From the NCBI GenBank assembly GCA_943787985.1, contig CALSOO010000004.1:434001-498000 (forward strand): a stretch of 64,000 bases of DNA, read 5' to 3'. Shown in pieces: positions 59,336 to 64,000 of the stretch. The notes under the pieces were generated by a model. It worked only from the letters and a program-made list of their open reading frames with translations, was not told the DNA's origin and ran no database searches. Made by a program: the position numbers and the translations under genes. This DNA comes from an uncultured Paracoccaceae bacterium (GTDB lineage: Bacteria; Pseudomonadota; Alphaproteobacteria; Rhodobacterales; Rhodobacteraceae). How positions within the stretch are numbered: position 1 is the stretch's first letter; each line of letters opens with the position of its first letter.

Positions 59336-60016
59336 ATGTCATTGTGGTCCCGTATTTCCGAAGCCTTGTCCGCTCTTGCCTCTGGTGAAGGGCTTTTTAC
59401 TGTTTTTGAGAAATTGCGCAGTCCGCCTGAGCGTTCTGTGGCTTTTGCGATTGCCGTCATTGCGCTTTCGGCCAAGATGGCCAAAGCCGATGGGCAAGTG
59501 ACACGTGACGAAGTCACGGCCTTTCGCGAAGTGTTCCATATCGCGACTCAAGATGAAGCAGGGGCTGCAAAGGTTTTTAACCTTGCCCGCCAAGACGTTG
59601 CAGGGTTCGAGGAATATGCAAGTCGCATCCAGAAGATGTTTGCGCAGGAGCATGAAACGCTCAATGACTTGATAGAAGGTTTGTTTCACATCGCTATGGC
59701 GGACGGATTTTATCACCCCAATGAAAATGCGTTCTTGGAACGGGTTGCTGAAATATTTGATCTTAAAGCCAACCAATTCAATGCGTTGCGTGCGCGATTT
59801 GTTCCCGACGCCCCCCGTGATCCTTATTTGATCCTCGGCGTTGATCCGTCGATGTCCAAAGAGGACATTCGCCAAGTCTGGCGTAAGTTGGTGCGCGAGA
59901 ACCATCCCGATGTGATGATGGCGCGCGGTGTTCCTTTAGAAGCCGTGCATCTTGCAGCGCGACGCATGAGCGATTTCAACAGAGCATGGGACGACATTGA
60001 AAGCGGCGCTGCCTGA
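59336..60016 (+). CDS. TerB plus DnaJ domain protein (DjlA-like)
   Basis: TerB-like KMAKADGQVTRDEVTAFREVF; J-domain PYLILGVDPSMSKEDIRQVWRKLVRENHPDVMMARGVP. Confidence 0.87.
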   Translation: MSLWSRISEALSALASGEGLFTVFEKLRSPPERSVAFAIAVIALSAKMAKADGQVTRDEVTAFREVFHIATQDEAGAAKVFNLARQDVAGFEEYASRIQKMFAQEHETLNDLIEGLFHIAMADGFYHPNENAFLERVAEIFDLKANQFNALRARFVPDAPRDPYLILGVDPSMSKEDIRQVWRKLVRENHPDVMMARGVPLEAVHLAARRMSDFNRAWDDIESGAA

Positions 60017-61041
60017 TGCGCATCGCGACATACAATGTGGAGTGGATGAACAGCCTGTTTGATGACGCGGGCAATCTGCGCGCTGATAAGGGGTGGTCGG
60101 GCCGATACAATGTGACCCGTGCCCAACAAATCAAGGCGTTGGGCGTGGTGTTCAAAGCGTTGGACGCAGATGCGATCATGGTGATTGAAGCGCCCGACAC
60201 CACGGATGCGCGCAGTTCCACCCATGCTGTGCAACAGTTTGCGCGCCGATTTGACTTGCGCGCAAACAAAGCTGTGACCGGTTTTTCAAACGGGACGCAG
60301 CAAGAAATTACACTTTTGTTCGACCCGAATGCAATGTCCGCGCGTCATGATCCTGTTGGTCCGCAGACGGATGCTGACGGACGCAAGGACGCACCGCGAT
60401 TTGACGGTGTCTTTCGACTGGATATGGACGTCGATGAAGGGCATGACCGTGTCGTTTTCTCCAAACCGCCGCTTGAATTGGCCGTCGAAACCGCGCGTGG
60501 TTTTTCGTTTCGTATGATCGGGGCGCACCTTAAGTCCAAAGCGCCACACGGGGCCAAGACCGATGATGATGTGATGCGCATGTCTATCGCAAACCGGCGC
60601 AAACAGCTCGCTCAGGCCACATGGTTGCGGCAGCGTATTGTGCAGCACCTCGATGATGGCGTGCCTTTGATGGTGATGGGGGATTTGAACGACGGTCCAG
60701 GTTTGGATGAATACGAGAACTTGTTTGGCCGCTCCTCCGTAGAAATTATCTTGGGGGCAGGGGATGAAGTGCCCTTGTTTGATCCTCATGCCCGCCTTGC
60801 GTTGCAGCGTCGATTGGGGGCCGCCCCGACGACGTCGCGCTTTTGGATACATCCCGAGCGCAGGTTTCTGCAGGCACTTTTGGACTACATCATGGTGTCT
60901 GAAGGGCTGCGCGCCAAGGATGCGAAGTGGCGCATTTGGCATCCGTTGGACGATCCTGAATGCTGGGCGCAGCCTGCTTTGCGCGATGCATTGGTCACAG
61001 CGTCGGACCATTTTCCGGTGACGCTGGATATTGACCTTTAG
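60016..61041 (+). CDS. Endonuclease/exonuclease/phosphatase family protein
   Basis: MRIATYNVEWMNSLF; MVMGDLNDGPGLDEY; SDHFPVTLDI. Confidence 0.87.
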   Translation: MRIATYNVEWMNSLFDDAGNLRADKGWSGRYNVTRAQQIKALGVVFKALDADAIMVIEAPDTTDARSSTHAVQQFARRFDLRANKAVTGFSNGTQQEITLLFDPNAMSARHDPVGPQTDADGRKDAPRFDGVFRLDMDVDEGHDRVVFSKPPLELAVETARGFSFRMIGAHLKSKAPHGAKTDDDVMRMSIANRRKQLAQATWLRQRIVQHLDDGVPLMVMGDLNDGPGLDEYENLFGRSSVEIILGAGDEVPLFDPHARLALQRRLGAAPTTSRFWIHPERRFLQALLDYIMVSEGLRAKDAKWRIWHPLDDPECWAQPALRDALVTASDHFPVTLDIDL

Positions 61042-62585
61042 TCGCGCGAGATTTTGACTTCGACCTCTGCCTGAAGCGAGCTTGCCAAAGATTTCAGCCG
61101 TGCTTCGGCCACTTCGCCAAACAGCGGCACGGCCGCTTTGCTCAACCTGAGCTCAAGTAACTTTTTCTTTGGAAACCAACGCAGTGCTGCGCGCCCTGCG
61201 TCTTTGTCCATCCACAGCATGGCGCCAAATCGCAACGCTTTGCCGAGGATTTCGGCGTCCAGCATCGTTTTGTCATCAATCAGCGTAAAGAAGTCTTCGA
61301 ACCGCGTATCACTGCGCGAATTTGAATAGCGGTGCAACAAAGCCAACCCCAAAAAGATACGTTCGGAGTGTTTGAGCCCGCCCAAATTGGCGCGGGTTGC
61401 GTTGTCGAAACACACTTCGGCGCGATAATCGGGATGGGCGCGCCAACTGACATCGTGTAACAGGCATGCCGCCTTGATCAACCGTTTGCGCGCCTCGGGG
61501 GCCGATTTGAAAATGGGCATGACGAAATCAAAGAGGACCTTCCCGAAACCGGGCAGGCGCGCATCCTTGGCCTCGGCAAATCGGGACGCTTCGATCAACG
61601 GGTCGCGGTCGCGCAATTTCTGCGGCATTTGTTCGTAGAGCATCCCTTCACGGATGCCGTAGCTGCTGATGGCTATGTCTTTGGGTTTAAACGTTTTGAC
61701 CAACTGTTTAAGCACTTCTGTGGCCAGAGGGACCAAGGCCATACGCGCGCTTGAGATCCCGCACGCAGCACGCAGCGCATCCATATCAGAGTTCTGGATA
61801 AACTTAGCTGTGTTGCGCACATTGGCCGGTGTCATGCGATATTCGTGTAATACATGCAGTGGATAGCCGCGCCGGTGCATATCAATGCGTGCAATTGCGC
61901 GCCATGACCCCCCCACCAGAAATAACCTGTCGCGCTGAGCGCCCATGCGTTCGCGCAGATCGCCCATCACCTGGGCAATATGGGCTTTGCGCCCGCGTTT
62001 GCCGCCTTTGATGTCTTGCAGTTTCAGTGGCCCGAGGTTGGAGGTCACGCGCCGTCCCACCCGACCCTCCGAAATCTCGGCCAGCTCAAGTGACGAACCG
62101 CCGATGTCACAGACCAACCCATATGATCCGGGCCACCCCAAAAGGACACCTTGGGCTGACAGCCGTGCTTCTTCCTCGCCGTCGATCACCCATATGCGCA
62201 AGCCGGTTTCGCGTGCCACATCTGCGCAAAAGTCGGGTCCGTCGCTTGCATCCCGAACCGCAGCCGTGGCGACAACGGTCAGCTCCTTAAGGCCCATCCC
62301 GTCTGCAAGGTGTTTGAAACGGCGCAATGCGGACAAGGCCCGAATGCGCCCTTGTGGGTTCAGAATTCCGCTCTCGGAAAGGCCCGCGCCCAAGGCACAC
62401 ATGATTTTTTCGTTGTAGAAATAGGCTGGACTGCGTGCCGCGCCGTCAAATACGACCAACCGGACAGAGTTGGACCCGACATCCACAACGCCCACGCGGG
62501 ACAGTTTGCGTGCGCTTGGATCATCAAACAAGGGGCGGCCAAAAAGGCTCGTGTCGGGATGTGTCGTTTGCTCAGCGTTGCTCAT
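61038..62585 (-). CDS. ppx: Ppx/GppA family exopolyphosphatase
   Basis: VGVVDVGSNSVRLVVFDG; LVCDIGGSSLELAEI; HD-like C-terminus; next to ppk. Confidence 0.9.
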   Translation of the reverse strand: MSNAEQTTHPDTSLFGRPLFDDPSARKLSRVGVVDVGSNSVRLVVFDGAARSPAYFYNEKIMCALGAGLSESGILNPQGRIRALSALRRFKHLADGMGLKELTVVATAAVRDASDGPDFCADVARETGLRIWVIDGEEEARLSAQGVLLGWPGSYGLVCDIGGSSLELAEISEGRVGRRVTSNLGPLKLQDIKGGKRGRKAHIAQVMGDLRERMGAQRDRLFLVGGSWRAIARIDMHRRGYPLHVLHEYRMTPANVRNTAKFIQNSDMDALRAACGISSARMALVPLATEVLKQLVKTFKPKDIAISSYGIREGMLYEQMPQKLRDRDPLIEASRFAEAKDARLPGFGKVLFDFVMPIFKSAPEARKRLIKAACLLHDVSWRAHPDYRAEVCFDNATRANLGGLKHSERIFLGLALLHRYSNSRSDTRFEDFFTLIDDKTMLDAEILGKALRFGAMLWMDKDAGRAALRWFPKKKLLELRLSKAAVPLFGEVAEARLKSLASSLQAEVEVKISRD

Positions 62586-62637
62586 GAAATCCCCGACTGC
62601 CGCTTTGGGTCACTGTGTACCAACCTGTTGGTTCGGG

Positions 62638-64000
62638 TCAATCTTCGGCGTGCGTCAGCTTGGGTACATCTGATGCGCCAGCAGAGCCTCGCCCGGACAG
62701 GGACGGATTTTCCATAAAGAACCGATGGCAATTGAACGCAAAAGTTCCCTCTGGCACGTCGGGGCGATGAAAGCTGCCATCTGGTGACATAACCCAGCTT
62801 TGGGCAACATCGGCGAGGTTTGCAGCCATGACCTGGCCTACAATCTGGGCCTTGACGGTGGCATTTTCCACTTCGACCAGTGTTTCGACACGTCTGTTCA
62901 GGTTTCGCCCCATCCAATCTGCAGAAGAGATGAAAACCCGCGCCTTCTTGTGCGGCAGACCGCGTCCGTTGCCGAAACACACGATCCGGCTGTGTTCAAG
63001 AAACCGTCCAACAATGGATTTGACGCGAATGTTCTCGCTCAGACCCTTCACTCCAGGGCGCAGGCCACAAATGCCGCGCACCACCAGGCTGATCTGAACC
63101 CCTGCCTGACTGGCGGCATAAAGCGCGTCTATGACTTCGCTGTCGATCAGGCTGTTCATTTTTGCCCAGATCACCGCCGGTTTGCCGGCCTGTGCATGTG
63201 CCGCTTCGTCCGCGATCATGGACAAAAGCTTGGGTTTGAGCGTCATGGGGGAGATCGCGAGATTGCTCAACTCTTCGGGCGGCGCGTAGCCTGACAGGTA
63301 GTTGAACACTTTGGTGGCGTCGCGTCCGAGTTTGGGGTCACAGGTGAACAAGGACACATCCGTGTACACGCGCGCTGTGATCGGGTGGTAGTTGCCCGTG
63401 CCGTAGTGCGTGTAGGTCACAAGGTCTTCGCCCTCACGCCGCACGACAGTGCTGATTTTTGCGTGTGTTTTCAGGTCGATGAATCCGTAGACCACATGTG
63501 CGCCTGCGCGTTCCAAACGGCGGGACTGGCGAATGTTGGCGGCTTCATCAAAGCGGGCTTTGAGCTCAACAAGGGCGGTGACGGATTTGCCGTCTTCTGC
63601 CGCTTCGCACAAGGCCTCAACGATGGGTGATTTTTGCGATGTGCGATACAGGGTTTGTTTGATCGCCAAAACATTGGGATCTCGCGCGGCTTGCTGCAAG
63701 AAACGCACCACAGTGTCAAAGGTCTCATAAGGGTGGTGCAGCAGCATATCCTTTTGACGGATGGCTGCGAACATGTCGCCTTCAAAATCGGTCACCCGCT
63801 CGGGGATGCGCGGCGTAAACACTGGCCACAGCAAATCGGGACGTGCGTCGATCACCAGCTCTGACAGGTTGTCGACCCCGATCATGCCGTCAATTTCGAT
63901 GATTTCGTCGCGGGTTACCCCGAGTTCTGCCATGACGACGGACTTGAGGTTCTCTGGTCCGCCCGTTGACAGGGTCATCCGCACCACTTCACCGCGGCGG
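62638..64000 (-). CDS. ppk: Polyphosphate kinase, 5' end outside the window
   Basis: [72 protein letters not shown]. Confidence 0.94.
   Translation of the reverse strand, partial: RRGEVVRMTLSTGGPENLKSVVMAELGVTRDEIIEIDGMIGVDNLSELVIDARPDLLWPVFTPRIPERVTDFEGDMFAAIRQKDMLLHHPYETFDTVVRFLQQAARDPNVLAIKQTLYRTSQKSPIVEALCEAAEDGKSVTALVELKARFDEAANIRQSRRLERAGAHVVYGFIDLKTHAKISTVVRREGEDLVTYTHYGTGNYHPITARVYTDVSLFTCDPKLGRDATKVFNYLSGYAPPEELSNLAISPMTLKPKLLSMIADEAAHAQAGKPAVIWAKMNSLIDSEVIDALYAASQAGVQISLVVRGICGLRPGVKGLSENIRVKSIVGRFLEHSRIVCFGNGRGLPHKKARVFISSADWMGRNLNRRVETLVEVENATVKAQIVGQVMAANLADVAQSWVMSPDGSFHRPDVPEGTFAFNCHRFFMENPSLSGRGSAGASDVPKLTHAED

Overview
This window looks like chromosomal DNA from a Rhodobacterales/Roseobacter-type alphaproteobacterium: high GC, compact gene order, many 1-4 bp start/stop overlaps. 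It is mostly core and metabolic genes. Recognisable blocks include mtnP; a SulP/STAS anion transporter broken by an apparent 1-nt indel; a radical SAM gene followed by a SPASM-like/methyltransferase-like gene; modABC; lysC-ptsP; holB-tatD-MBL hydrolase; guanine deaminase; mgtE and 5-FTHF cyclo-ligase; a frameshifted GSCFA protein; ymdB-like; two SLC13/TrkA_C permeases flanking a FAD dehydrogenase and a BASS-family symporter; yebC; betI-betC-betB-betA with a BetI-box-like dyad; a nuclease; a pccR-like regulator, MFS exporter, pccB, small lipoproteins, pccA and methylmalonyl-CoA mutase locus; tandem secreted collar-domain proteins; a DnaJ/TerB protein; ppx and partial ppk. I found no rRNA, tRNA, CRISPR array, prophage or transposase. 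The most interesting items are: the split radical-SAM/SPASM-MTase pair; PccR-like operator repeats (TTTGCAGATTTGCA) both upstream of the regulator and in the MFS/pccB promoter; three tiny lipoprotein genes between pccB and pccA, two of them absent from the ORF track; a 4 x 27-bp hairpin tandem repeat after yebC; an orphan palindrome array in a convergent spacer; a structured leader before lysC; and a tiny Cys-rich ORF upstream of GSCFA. No computation or database search was run; family calls come from reading translated motifs.
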